Positions 8,807-16,463 of a stretch of 64,000 nucleotides of DNA are shown here, one piece after another. The notes beneath the pieces were generated by a model. It made no database searches and was not told where the DNA came from. It saw only the letters and a list, made by a program, of their open reading frames with translations. Within the stretch, counting starts at the first letter, position 1. Each line of letters starts with the position of its first letter. Source of the stretch: Natronosalvus vescus. GTDB lineage: Archaea; Halobacteriota; Halobacteria; Halobacteriales; Natrialbaceae. A program made the position numbers and the translations under genes. The stretch covers positions 3,410,001 to 3,474,000 of the forward strand of contig NZ_CP099546.1 of the NCBI RefSeq assembly GCF_023973145.1, written 5' to 3'.

Positions 8807-9256
8807 TCAAAACGAGATGTGCGACGTCGATGTCGGGCCACTATCGTCATCGCCATCGCCATCGTCTTCATCGTCAACGCCGTCGATCCCGCCCTCGTGG
8901 GCGAACACGTGGCTCGAGTCCGTGAGGAAGACCGTTCCGTCCTCGACGGTCACGTCGATGGAGACGAGCCTGGTGCCCTTCGCTTTGCCGTTGTCACACT
9001 TGCCGGAACAGGCGTCGAACATGGAGCCGTGGCGCGGACAGACGATGTTGCCGTTGCGAATCGCGGCACCGAATCCACGGTCGAGACGCTGTGGCTCGTG
9101 CATACAGCGGTTGACCCAGGCCTCGACCCCCGACCCAGTATCACAGGGGACGAGGATGACCTCTTCGGGAGTGCCGAACTGATCGCGAACGGTGAAAAGC
9201 CAGGAGCCGTCCTCGTGGACGGTTTCGACGCTCGTGAGTTCCGTGTTCGTAGTCAT
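8807..9256 (-). CDS. Rieske-type [2Fe-2S] protein
   Basis: A 149-aa soluble protein with a complete Rieske cluster site: CMH at residues 51-53 and CPRHG at 73-77, giving two Cys and two His ligands. There is no membrane anchor or signal peptide, so it resembles the ferredoxin-like component of nitrite reductase (NirD) or Rieske dioxygenases rather than a cytochrome bc1 Rieske subunit. Extra Cys residues sit at 38, 83 and 87. The last ~25 residues form an Asp/Gly-rich tail (DDEDDGDGDDDSG), probably a halophilic solubility tail. No partner oxidoreductase is adjacent, so its electron donor and acceptor are unknown. Confidence 0.85.
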   Translation of the reverse strand: MTTNTELTSVETVHEDGSWLFTVRDQFGTPEEVILVPCDTGSGVEAWVNRCMHEPQRLDRGFGAAIRNGNIVCPRHGSMFDACSGKCDNGKAKGTRLVSIDVTVEDGTVFLTDSSHVFAHEGGIDGVDDEDDGDGDDDSGPTSTSHISF

Positions 9257-9387
9257 GTGAACCCCTCTGGAGCAGACGGCAAAAACGATTGGTGATCTGC
9301 TCTCGAGGCCGATACCCTGGTGACTGCGCTGGTCATCCTACGGCGACGAAACGTCAGCGTTAGGGTACCCGAGCGGCGAGAACGCGT

Positions 9388-10410
9388 ATGGACGTGCCGT
9401 GTGTCCGCGTCGCGCCCAAACACGGGGAGGCTGTTCGAAGTCGCCTCGCCGACGCGGACGTCGTCGCCGACGAGTTTGACATCACCGTCGAGGAGAGGTG
9501 GCTCTATATCCCGATCCGTGACGTCGAGGAAGCCACAGACGCACTCGAGGGATCGGCTGCCGAGACCGAGGGGAAGGTCATCGCGTACGATGTCGTCGAC
9601 TACGCAGCACCGCCGCGAAAGACACAGACCATGCCGGCTGACATCCTCGGCTGGGAACCCTCCTACGAACGCCTGGGCGAGACAGCCCTCCTCGAGGAGG
9701 ACGACGACGAACGGGCCCGCGAGATCGCTCGCGCAATCGCCGACTCGGATCTGCCGCTCGAGACGGTGTTGAACAAGGCCTCGAAGATCAAAGGCGAGAC
9801 GCGCGTCCGCGACTGGGACGTCCTCGCCGGTGAGGGGACGACTGTCGTCCACCGTGAGTACGGCTGTACGTTCGAACTCGACCTCGCCGAGGTGTACTTC
9901 TCACCGCGCCTCGCGACGGAGCGCCATCGGGTCGCCCAGCAGGTGACGACGGGCGAGCGAGCGTTCGACATGTTCGCAGGCGTCGGCCCGTTCGTGATCC
10001 CGTTCGCCAAACGTGGGGCCGAGTGTGTGGGCGTCGACGTAAACGAGACGGCGATCGAGTACCTCCGAATCAACGCCGAACGAAACGGCGTCGAGGATCG
10101 CGTGACGGCGATCTGTGCGGACGTGCGGTCGGTCGCACCCGAGTACGGCAACTGGGCCGACCGGATCGTGATGAACCTGCCGCACAGTGCCGACGAGTTC
10201 CTCGAGTCCGCGGTCACGATCGCCGGCGACGACTGCCTCGTCCACTACTACGACATCCAGCACGAGGACGATCCCTTCGGGCCAGGCGAGCGAACGATTC
10301 GGGAGGCCGCCGAACCAGCCTACGAGGTGTCCGTCGAGACCCGCCGCGTCGTCCGGTCGTACGCTCCACACGAACTCAACGTCTGTCTGGACGTCCGCCT
10401 CGAACGTTGA
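9388..10410 (+). CDS. tRNA (guanine-N1)-methyltransferase, Trm5/TYW2 family
   Basis: A 340-aa class I SAM-dependent methyltransferase of the archaeal Trm5 type, which modifies G37 next to the anticodon and prevents frameshifting. Visible motifs are the SAM-binding FDMFAGVGPFVIPFAKRG (about residues 192-209), the acidic ribose-binding VGVDVNETAIEYL, and the catalytic-type NLPHSADEFL near 264. The N-terminal ~150 residues carry the family's D1/D2-like regions (VLNKASKIKGETRVRDWDVL). It could equally be the paralogue that acts on the wyosine pathway (Taw22/Taw2 type); sequence alone does not separate them here. A tRNA gene follows 136 nt downstream on the same strand. Confidence 0.88.
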   Translation: MDVPCVRVAPKHGEAVRSRLADADVVADEFDITVEERWLYIPIRDVEEATDALEGSAAETEGKVIAYDVVDYAAPPRKTQTMPADILGWEPSYERLGETALLEEDDDERAREIARAIADSDLPLETVLNKASKIKGETRVRDWDVLAGEGTTVVHREYGCTFELDLAEVYFSPRLATERHRVAQQVTTGERAFDMFAGVGPFVIPFAKRGAECVGVDVNETAIEYLRINAERNGVEDRVTAICADVRSVAPEYGNWADRIVMNLPHSADEFLESAVTIAGDDCLVHYYDIQHEDDPFGPGERTIREAAEPAYEVSVETRRVVRSYAPHELNVCLDVRLER

Positions 10411-10545
10411 TCACCGTCTGATCACAGTCGTTTGAAGAGCGGCCTCGAGCGCTGAGTCGCGTTGACACGGCTCTCGATAGCGGATACGATTCGCAATCCT
10501 TATGCCGGCTTTCGATCCTACGTAGAAGTGGACGCGATGATCCGC

Positions 10546-10618
10546 GCCAGTGTAGCTCAGCCGGCAGAGCGAATCCTTCGTAAGGATTAGGTCGAGGGTT
10601 CAAATCCCTCCACTGGCT
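10546..10618 (+). tRNA. tRNA-Thr(CGU)
   Basis: A complete cloverleaf. The acceptor stem is GCCAGTG with CACTGGC and discriminator T. The D-arm is GCTC/GAGC, the anticodon stem AATCC/GGATT with loop TTCGTAA (anticodon CGT at 10579-10581), and the T-arm GAGGG/CCCTC with loop TTCAAAT. There is no intron and CCA is not encoded. A TTTTCTATT run right after the gene at 10619 is a likely termination signal. A box-A-like CCTTATG lies about 46 nt upstream. Confidence 0.96.
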
Positions 10619-10627
10619 CTTTTCTAT
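10619..10627 (+). terminator. T-rich terminator of tRNA-Thr
   Basis: A run of Ts interrupted by C and A follows directly after the tRNA 3' end, the usual arrangement for archaeal tRNA termination. Confidence 0.4.
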
Positions 10628-10782
10628 TCCTCGTGACGAAGCGGAAGCCACGCCCTGATAGGATCTTGATTTCGTCCATCTCTGCCGCGTTGTCAGCGTT
10701 CGACACGACACGCCACGTCTGAGACAACGAGCAAAAAAGAGCCAAAAAACGTTACTGTCCGTCTTCCGTATGAGAGGTACGC

Positions 10783-11781
10783 ATGGACGGCTCGAACCAT
10801 GACGATCCGAAATCGCCCTCACGTCGCGCACTTTTGGGCGGGATGGGCGTTGGGTTCGGGATGGCTCTCGCGGGCTGTGCTACGCCTACGAGCAGGGAAA
10901 TTGATGACGACGGTGATGCCAACGACCAGTCTCGAGCCGTCGATACCGAGGCGGAAGACCGGATCGACGCCCTCGAGGCGGAGCTCGCTGCGGTCACCGC
11001 GGAAAACGACGCACTCAAACAGCAGGTGTCTGATCTCGAGAACGACCTCGAACGCTCGCGGCAACGTCTCGAAGCCGCTAATCTCTGGGGATTCGATCAA
11101 GCAACGATCGAAGCGCTCCAGCAGATCGCGGACGAATGGAAAGAATCGGTCGTCGTTATAGACGCGATCACCGACGACGGTCTCTGGAGCGTCGGAACCG
11201 GCTGGGTGTACGACGATGGCGTGATCGCAACGAATGCCCACGTGGTCGAGCCGCAACGGCTGCCAGACGACCACTCGATAACCCGCTATCACGTCTGGGA
11301 TTACGAGGGGAACCGATCGACAGGCGACCTGCTCGGGTACACGTACGGAGGAGACGAGATCTTCGACGACCGGGAGGACATTGGCTTTCTCGAGGTCGCT
11401 GGCTCGATCACGGCAGGGAGGCGGATGAAGTACGGGATCTCGCGAGAGCTCGGCCCGGACGAACCGCTCGTTCAGATCGGCCATCCGTACAGCCTCGAGT
11501 TCTGGACAGCCGCTGGAGGGCCCTTCATCGCCCACGAAGAACCGTTTTTCACGTCGAATATTCCGGGTCAACCGGGCGTCAGCGGCGCTCCCGTCCTCGA
11601 CCTCGACGGCGACGTTATCGGAATGACCTGGGGCGGCCGATACACGCGACGACAGCATCGACAGATTGGCGACGCCCCGCAGTCGGGGGACAGAAACGTG
11701 CTTACGGCGTTCGAAAAAGCGGTAAACGGAGCCCACTCCTATATGCGCCGAATTCACACGGCAGCCGATACGCTCGTTTGA
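10783..11781 (+). CDS. Tat-exported lipoprotein, trypsin/HtrA-like serine protease
   Basis: A predicted cell-surface protease of 332 aa. The N-terminus has a twin-arginine signal (SPSRRALLGGMGVGFGMA) ending in a lipobox LAGC at about residues 29-32, so the mature protein should be lipid-anchored outside the membrane. Residues ~55-95 form a predicted coiled coil (heptad-like IDALEAELAAVTAENDALKQ). The protease fold has all three catalytic positions: His in ATNAHVV (~149), Asp in REDIGFLEV (~203) and Ser in GVSGAPVLD (~267). No PDZ domain follows. Likely role: quality control or processing of surface proteins. It lies alone downstream of tRNA-Thr. Confidence 0.87.
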   Translation: MDGSNHDDPKSPSRRALLGGMGVGFGMALAGCATPTSREIDDDGDANDQSRAVDTEAEDRIDALEAELAAVTAENDALKQQVSDLENDLERSRQRLEAANLWGFDQATIEALQQIADEWKESVVVIDAITDDGLWSVGTGWVYDDGVIATNAHVVEPQRLPDDHSITRYHVWDYEGNRSTGDLLGYTYGGDEIFDDREDIGFLEVAGSITAGRRMKYGISRELGPDEPLVQIGHPYSLEFWTAAGGPFIAHEEPFFTSNIPGQPGVSGAPVLDLDGDVIGMTWGGRYTRRQHRQIGDAPQSGDRNVLTAFEKAVNGAHSYMRRIHTAADTLV

Positions 11782-11979
11782 AACGGTCGAAACGAAGGGG
11801 CCTTTGGCAGTGCGGCGGTGCGGTACTGGTAATTCGGATCTGGGTTACGTGCCCGAAATAGGGTGGCGAGTGGAAACGTGATACGAATAGAACGGCGTAA
11901 AGGCACCTCGAGTCACACTCCTTGAGGACAACGTAGAGGGGTTCGACGAATTAGATTACGCTGGTAACGGCGGCGACGC

Positions 11980-12378
11980 TTACACAGACGCCCGGAGCGT
12001 CGTCAGATAGCTCGCCAGATCGGTCGTCGTCACGATGCCGACGACGCTGCCATCGTCGTCGGTGACGGGCATGTGGTGAATCCCCCGCTCGAGCATCGCG
12101 TCGGCCACATCGACGATCGGTTGCTGGGGCGAGGCGGTGACGACGTCGGTCGTCATGTACCGGGAGACGGTCGTCTCGGCCTTCGGGAAGCTTTCGGCGA
12201 CGATGGTCACGAAGTCGGTCGTCGTCAGGATCCCCTCGAGGTGTCCGTCCTCGTCGACGACGACGAGCGAGCTAATGCCGTGCTCGAGCAGTTTTTGTCC
12301 GGCGTCTTCGACGAGCGTATCTGGCGTGACGGTCACGAGATCGGAAGTCATCAGGCGTGCGACGAAAATATCGTCCAT
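11980..12378 (-). CDS. Tandem CBS-domain protein
   Basis: A 132-aa protein made of two CBS motifs (about residues 1-60 and 70-130), each with the typical end ILTTTDFV or IVTTTDLA. CBS pairs bind adenine nucleotides or other ligands and usually act as energy sensors that control a partner. No catalytic domain is present. A longer start at 12399 is possible, but a TATA box at 12402-12407 lies 24 nt upstream of ATG 12378, the right spacing for a leaderless mRNA, so the shorter form is chosen. The regulated partner is not evident from the neighbourhood. Confidence 0.88.
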   Translation of the reverse strand: MDDIFVARLMTSDLVTVTPDTLVEDAGQKLLEHGISSLVVVDEDGHLEGILTTTDFVTIVAESFPKAETTVSRYMTTDVVTASPQQPIVDVADAMLERGIHHMPVTDDDGSVVGIVTTTDLASYLTTLRASV

Positions 12379-12401
12379 ACGTGAGGGTGATGGACGCATC
12401 G

Positions 12402-12407
12402 TATAAA
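12402..12407 (-). promoter_or_regulatory. TATA box of the CBS gene
   Basis: TTTATA on the minus strand, 24 nt from ATG 12378. It overlaps the alternative upstream start region and so argues against that start. Confidence 0.6.
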
Positions 12408-12534
12408 TGTTGTCGTGGCAAGTGGTAGCTATGTACGCACCGATACAGCGTATGCCCTCGTTTCCAGAGCGTCGATGTCACGCTCGTTGAATATGCCCTC
12501 CAGAACTAACCGTCTGGCCCGCTTAAATTGCGTA

Positions 12535-13014
12535 ATGGCCGAACGAGATACCGCCGACGCGGGCGACGCCGACACCCAGCAGACGCAATCTCGAGTCGAC
12601 GCGACGACGGGCTACGGCGTCGCGATGACGTTCGTCGCCGGGGTTTTGCTGGCACTCGCCTACTACGGCTGGCTCGCGATCCAGGGGCCTCGAGCTATCG
12701 GACAGGGACTTCCCGAACCGTTTTACTTGCTCGCAATCGCCCTGTTGTTCGTCATCGAACTCCTCAACAGCCGTCAGGCAGGGATCGTCGTGGCCGTCGC
12801 CCGGGGTATCGCCGTCGCCGCAGTCTATGGGGCCCTGTTCGTCCTCGCGGTCGAAGGTGGCGTGTACATTTTGAACCAGCCCGAGGTCTTCCTCGACAAC
12901 TTCGTCGGCGTCACTGTCGTGGCGGTCTCGCTCGTGGTCGCTGCCCTCCTGTACGTCGCGTACCTGACCGTCCTCGACACGATGGATCGCCCCCGGGAAC
13001 CGGTAGAGCGGTAG
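12535..13014 (+). CDS. Four-TM haloarchaeal membrane protein, unknown function
   Basis: A 159-aa protein with a short acidic N-terminus (DTADAGDADTQQ) followed by about four hydrophobic segments: AMTFVAGVLLALAYYGW, FYLLAIALLFVIEL, GIAVAAVYGALFVLAVEG and VGVTVVAVSLVVAALLYVAY. The C-terminus is short and charged. ATG 12535 is preferred over in-frame starts at 12415, 12475 and 12493, whose extra residues are basic and not haloarchaeal in style. The protein is divergent from the CBS gene across a shared intergenic region. I recognise no functional family. Confidence 0.7.
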   Translation: MAERDTADAGDADTQQTQSRVDATTGYGVAMTFVAGVLLALAYYGWLAIQGPRAIGQGLPEPFYLLAIALLFVIELLNSRQAGIVVAVARGIAVAAVYGALFVLAVEGGVYILNQPEVFLDNFVGVTVVAVSLVVAALLYVAYLTVLDTMDRPREPVER

Positions 13015-13101
13015 CGGTTCAATCAGGGAAACGGTAGGGTTCCAATCAGGGCAGCGGTAGCGACCCCTGCTCGAGTCCCGACTATTCCGATCGGACACAG
13101 G

Positions 13102-13107
13102 TTTAAG
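13102..13107 (+). promoter_or_regulatory. TATA box of the helicase-nuclease operon
   Basis: TTTAAG within GGTTTAAGTACC, 34-39 nt upstream of ATG 13141. It is the only convincing promoter before the three overlapping genes. Confidence 0.5.
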
Positions 13108-13140
13108 TACCATACAGTCACTACACCGTGACAGACCACC

Positions 13141-15387
13141 ATGCCGCCAGACGGGCCGCCGGCCCTCGAGGGAACGCTCGTCGCCTGTTCCCACCCCCGA
13201 AGCGACCTCCACGCGTGTATCACCGACGAGTACGCCGACCTGGTCGACCGCGTCGGCGCAAAGAACGTCCTCGTCCTCCAACGCCATCCGTCGGGACTCG
13301 AGCGACTCGAACGGACGCTGGTCGAAGCCGATACGATCCACACGCCCCGACTCGAGGCCCTGCCCGAACACGCCTCAAAGGTACTCGAGGAGTACGATCC
13401 GACGCTCGAACGCCTCGAGTACGAAGAGCGGATCGAACTCATCTCGCTCGTCATCGCCGGAGCGAGTCGCGACGTCCCGCCGTACCTCGAGCGTGCCAGC
13501 GACCACGATGGGTTCGCCCGTGACGTGGGTCGTCTCCTGCTCGAGGCGACCCGGCAACGAATCGATTCGACGACCATCGATCCAGACACCCATTCTTGTC
13601 TCGCCTACCTCTACGCGATGAACGATCGGTTTCACGACGAACTCGAGGCACGGGGGTTCATCGAGCGGGCGAGCGTGATTCCCCGGGTCGTCGATTTGCT
13701 CGAGGCGGACGCCGACGGCCTCCGAGAGCGCGTCACCGCATCGTTCGACGCCGTTCTCGCAGTGCAGTTCGAGGAGTTTCGCCGGCTGGATCGACACTAT
13801 CTGGCGGCGCTGACCGCCGACGCCGACCTCGTCTGTGTCGGGCAACGGCACGCGAGCGTCGAACGTACCCGCGTCGAACCAGGCTCGCTCGAGTCGATTG
13901 CGACCGGGGTCGGTCTCGAGTGCCGTCCCCCAGCACGCGAGACGGGACCGGAGACGCCCCACCGAACGATTACAGAGCTCCTGGCAACCGGCTCACCCCC
14001 AGTGGACGAGCAGGATCCGTCTGGCACCGCCTACCGAATCCGGGCCGAAACCGCCCGCGACCAGGCCACACAGGTCGCCCGCGAGATCGAGTCACTGTGT
14101 GTTCGGGAGGGCTGGTCGTACGACGAGGTCGCCGTCGCCGTGCCGCGAGCGGAGCGGATCCCGCCCACCCGACGGTGGCTACGTGACGCCGGGGTGCCGA
14201 CGGCGACCGTCGGCACACCGTCGCTGGCGGACGATCCGGCCGTCAGCGAACTGTACGCGGTCATCGAAGCCCAGTGTACGCTCGATCGGGGCCGCTCCAC
14301 GGCCGACCTCGAGGAGGTCGTCGTCGATCGACTGGCCGCTCGCGTTCCCGACTTCTCGCCGACCACGCTCGAAACCTGCCGAGACCGGTCGGTGACGACG
14401 ACCCTCGAGCGCTGGCTCGAGGTGACGAACCTCAAAGGCCGCATCGCACGCGACGAGCCCTGGGTCGACGCTCGCGAACAGTTCGAGAGCGTTCGCCGCG
14501 TCCTCGAGATTGCCCGTTTCGTCGAGCAGACCGACCTCGTTGCCCCCGACTGGCAGGGCCTCCGCCGGATGCTCCAGCGGACGATCGAGTACGACGCGCC
14601 TCACGTCCACACCATCGAGACCGCCACGACCGGTGGCGGAGTGTCCGTCTGTCCGATCGACGACCTCGCCACCGACACGCGGGAGGCCGTGTTCGTGCTC
14701 GATCTGACCGACGACAACTATCCGGGGACGCAGTTTCTGACCCCGTTGTTTCCTCAGGCGTGGCTGCGGTCGATGCCGGCGTTTCCCGCCGTGACGAATC
14801 CGACACCGGTGGAACTCGAGGAGACGTTCGCCACGGTCAGGGCGGACGAAGCGGTGGCCGATCCCTTCGAGCGCTACCACGCCGAACGATCGCGTCGGAA
14901 ACTCGCGCTGGCTTCGCGGGCCGCACGGTGCCACCTCTGTCTCTGCTCGTACGAGCGCGAAACCGACGGATTACGCCGAACGCATGAGGAATCCCGGTTC
15001 GTTCGCGAACTCGACGCCTCGCCAGTCGTCGAACTGGAAGACGTCGATCCCCCCGATACTCGCGGGCGGATCCACGGCCGCCAGCGCACGCTCGAGGCGA
15101 TTCTGGGGACGCCCTGGAACGACCTCGAGACCCTCCGGCGACGGACATCGATCGGTGAAGTGGCGTCGCTCTCAGATAGCGAGGAGTGGATGCAGGAGAT
15201 CGCGCTCGCACTCGAGACTGTCGGGGGTGACAGGGATGCTGGTGGTTGGGCCGAGGATGCTGCAGGTGACGATGACGGAACCGTCGAAGGTGGCAATGAC
15301 AGGGTTGCTGGCGGGTGCGTCGACGAGGAACTCCGACAGGCCATCGAGACGCAGTTCGAATTTGCCGCGGGGGAAGTTCGTCGATGA
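13141..15387 (+). CDS. AddB/RecC-like inactivated superfamily-1 helicase subunit
   Basis: A 748-aa protein, first of three overlapping genes. It has the overall plan of a UvrD/AddB-type helicase, but the ATPase motifs look degenerate. Where a Walker A would be, the N-terminus reads TLVACSHPRSDLHAC with no GKT/S. The motif II region is DAVLAVQFEEFRRLDRHYLA instead of VDEFQ. The C-terminal half keeps UvrD-C-like segments: QVAREIESLCVREGWSYDEV (~310), the motif V region VSVCPIDDLATDTREAVFVL (~500), and a degenerate motif VI (RRKLALASRAARCHLCLC). I infer a structural, DNA-holding partner like RecC or AddB. Unlike AddB, it carries no nuclease domain; that seems to be the next gene, whose ATG overlaps its stop (ATGA). 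The last ~70 residues are Gly/Asp-rich and probably flexible. Confidence 0.66.
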   Translation: MPPDGPPALEGTLVACSHPRSDLHACITDEYADLVDRVGAKNVLVLQRHPSGLERLERTLVEADTIHTPRLEALPEHASKVLEEYDPTLERLEYEERIELISLVIAGASRDVPPYLERASDHDGFARDVGRLLLEATRQRIDSTTIDPDTHSCLAYLYAMNDRFHDELEARGFIERASVIPRVVDLLEADADGLRERVTASFDAVLAVQFEEFRRLDRHYLAALTADADLVCVGQRHASVERTRVEPGSLESIATGVGLECRPPARETGPETPHRTITELLATGSPPVDEQDPSGTAYRIRAETARDQATQVAREIESLCVREGWSYDEVAVAVPRAERIPPTRRWLRDAGVPTATVGTPSLADDPAVSELYAVIEAQCTLDRGRSTADLEEVVVDRLAARVPDFSPTTLETCRDRSVTTTLERWLEVTNLKGRIARDEPWVDAREQFESVRRVLEIARFVEQTDLVAPDWQGLRRMLQRTIEYDAPHVHTIETATTGGGVSVCPIDDLATDTREAVFVLDLTDDNYPGTQFLTPLFPQAWLRSMPAFPAVTNPTPVELEETFATVRADEAVADPFERYHAERSRRKLALASRAARCHLCLCSYERETDGLRRTHEESRFVRELDASPVVELEDVDPPDTRGRIHGRQRTLEAILGTPWNDLETLRRRTSIGEVASLSDSEEWMQEIALALETVGGDRDAGGWAEDAAGDDDGTVEGGNDRVAGGCVDEELRQAIETQFEFAAGEVRR

Positions 15388-16463
15388 CCGCCGAACCCGA
15401 CCCGGATGCGGACACGGGCGACGAGAGCGGCTCGAGTGACTCGAGTGACCGCCACAACGTCCCCATCGAGGGGATCCAGACGTACCTCTCCTGCCCACGC
15501 CAGTACGAGTACGAGCACGTCTATCGGCTCACAGCCGACGACGAGAGCCCCGAGACCGACCGCTTGCACCTCCTGCGGAGAGCGATCTGTGCGGCGCTTC
15601 GAGCCGGCGACGTCGAGACGCTCGAGGAACGGGCACTCGAGGAGTTCGAAACCCAATGGGACGACTACGCCGAGGAGGTTCACTCACCCACACAGCGCCG
15701 TCACGAACGGCGCGTGCTCGAGGCCACGATTCGAGCCTACGCCGAAGCGGTCGGTTGCGACCACGCCAAGGGGCTGTACGCGACCAGGGCGACCGGCATT
15801 ACGGGGGAGCTGGTCGGCCCCGATCTGCCGGTGACGGCGACGGTTTCCGCTACTCGAGTGGGCGGTGAGAACGTCGTCGACCTCGACATCGACGCCACCA
15901 TCGACTACGCCTTCCTCGAGGGATCCTCGTTCGTCGGTGTCCGATTCGTGGCGGCGCCCGACCACCTCGGACTGGCTCGCTATCGCGACTCGTGGGAGGG
16001 CGACATTGAAGACGCGTTCGCCGATCACGTCGACCCAGAATCCGACAGGTTCGAACCGCGTCTCGTCGGCACCCTGTTCGAGACGGCCACGGTGCTCGAG
16101 GGTCTCCGCACCCTCCGGGATCGACTGGGGCTGGAGGACGCCCGAACCTGCCGATACGTCCAGATCCCACTCCTCGATCGAGGTGGGCTCTCAGTCAACT
16201 GGCATCGCGACCGCGTCGAAACGACGCTCGAGCCAATCGATCTCACCGATCGGTATCTCGACCACGACACCTTCGGGATGACGCTCGAGCATCGCAATCG
16301 AACGATCGACGGCCAGCTCAAACGGGTCACATACGCGGCGTCGACGGGATCGTACGAACCCACCGAGCGCTGGGAACAGATCGAACGCCACGCCTGTCCG
16401 ACCTGCCCGTACACCGTCTGTTGTCCGGAGTATCTCTCGAGCGAGGTGGCGTTCGATGGGTGA
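15384..16463 (+). CDS. AddB nuclease-domain-like Fe-S protein with degenerate catalytic motif
   Basis: A 359-aa protein translated from an ATGA overlap with the preceding gene; it overlaps the next gene by 8 nt. After an acidic N-terminal tail it has YLSCPRQYEYEHVYRL (Cys37) and near its end ACPTCPYTVCC (Cys338, Cys341, Cys346/347). This C...CxxC...C pattern is the 4Fe-4S staple of AddB/Cas4-type PD-(D/E)XK nucleases. The expected catalytic strand (GxxD...DYK) is not visible: the corresponding region reads IDATIDYAFLEGSSFVGVRF without the D/E-x-K. I infer a nuclease fold that has lost catalysis but kept the Fe-S fold, acting as the detached C-terminal half of an AddB-like subunit. Alternative: a nuclease with an unusual active site. 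Confidence 0.6.
   Translation: MTAEPDPDADTGDESGSSDSSDRHNVPIEGIQTYLSCPRQYEYEHVYRLTADDESPETDRLHLLRRAICAALRAGDVETLEERALEEFETQWDDYAEEVHSPTQRRHERRVLEATIRAYAEAVGCDHAKGLYATRATGITGELVGPDLPVTATVSATRVGGENVVDLDIDATIDYAFLEGSSFVGVRFVAAPDHLGLARYRDSWEGDIEDAFADHVDPESDRFEPRLVGTLFETATVLEGLRTLRDRLGLEDARTCRYVQIPLLDRGGLSVNWHRDRVETTLEPIDLTDRYLDHDTFGMTLEHRNRTIDGQLKRVTYAASTGSYEPTERWEQIERHACPTCPYTVCCPEYLSSEVAFDG

Noticed and set aside
9320-9772. A 150-aa Arg/Ser-rich frame overlapping trm5
   Set aside because: Out-of-frame shadow of the methyltransferase gene; the protein would be strongly basic.
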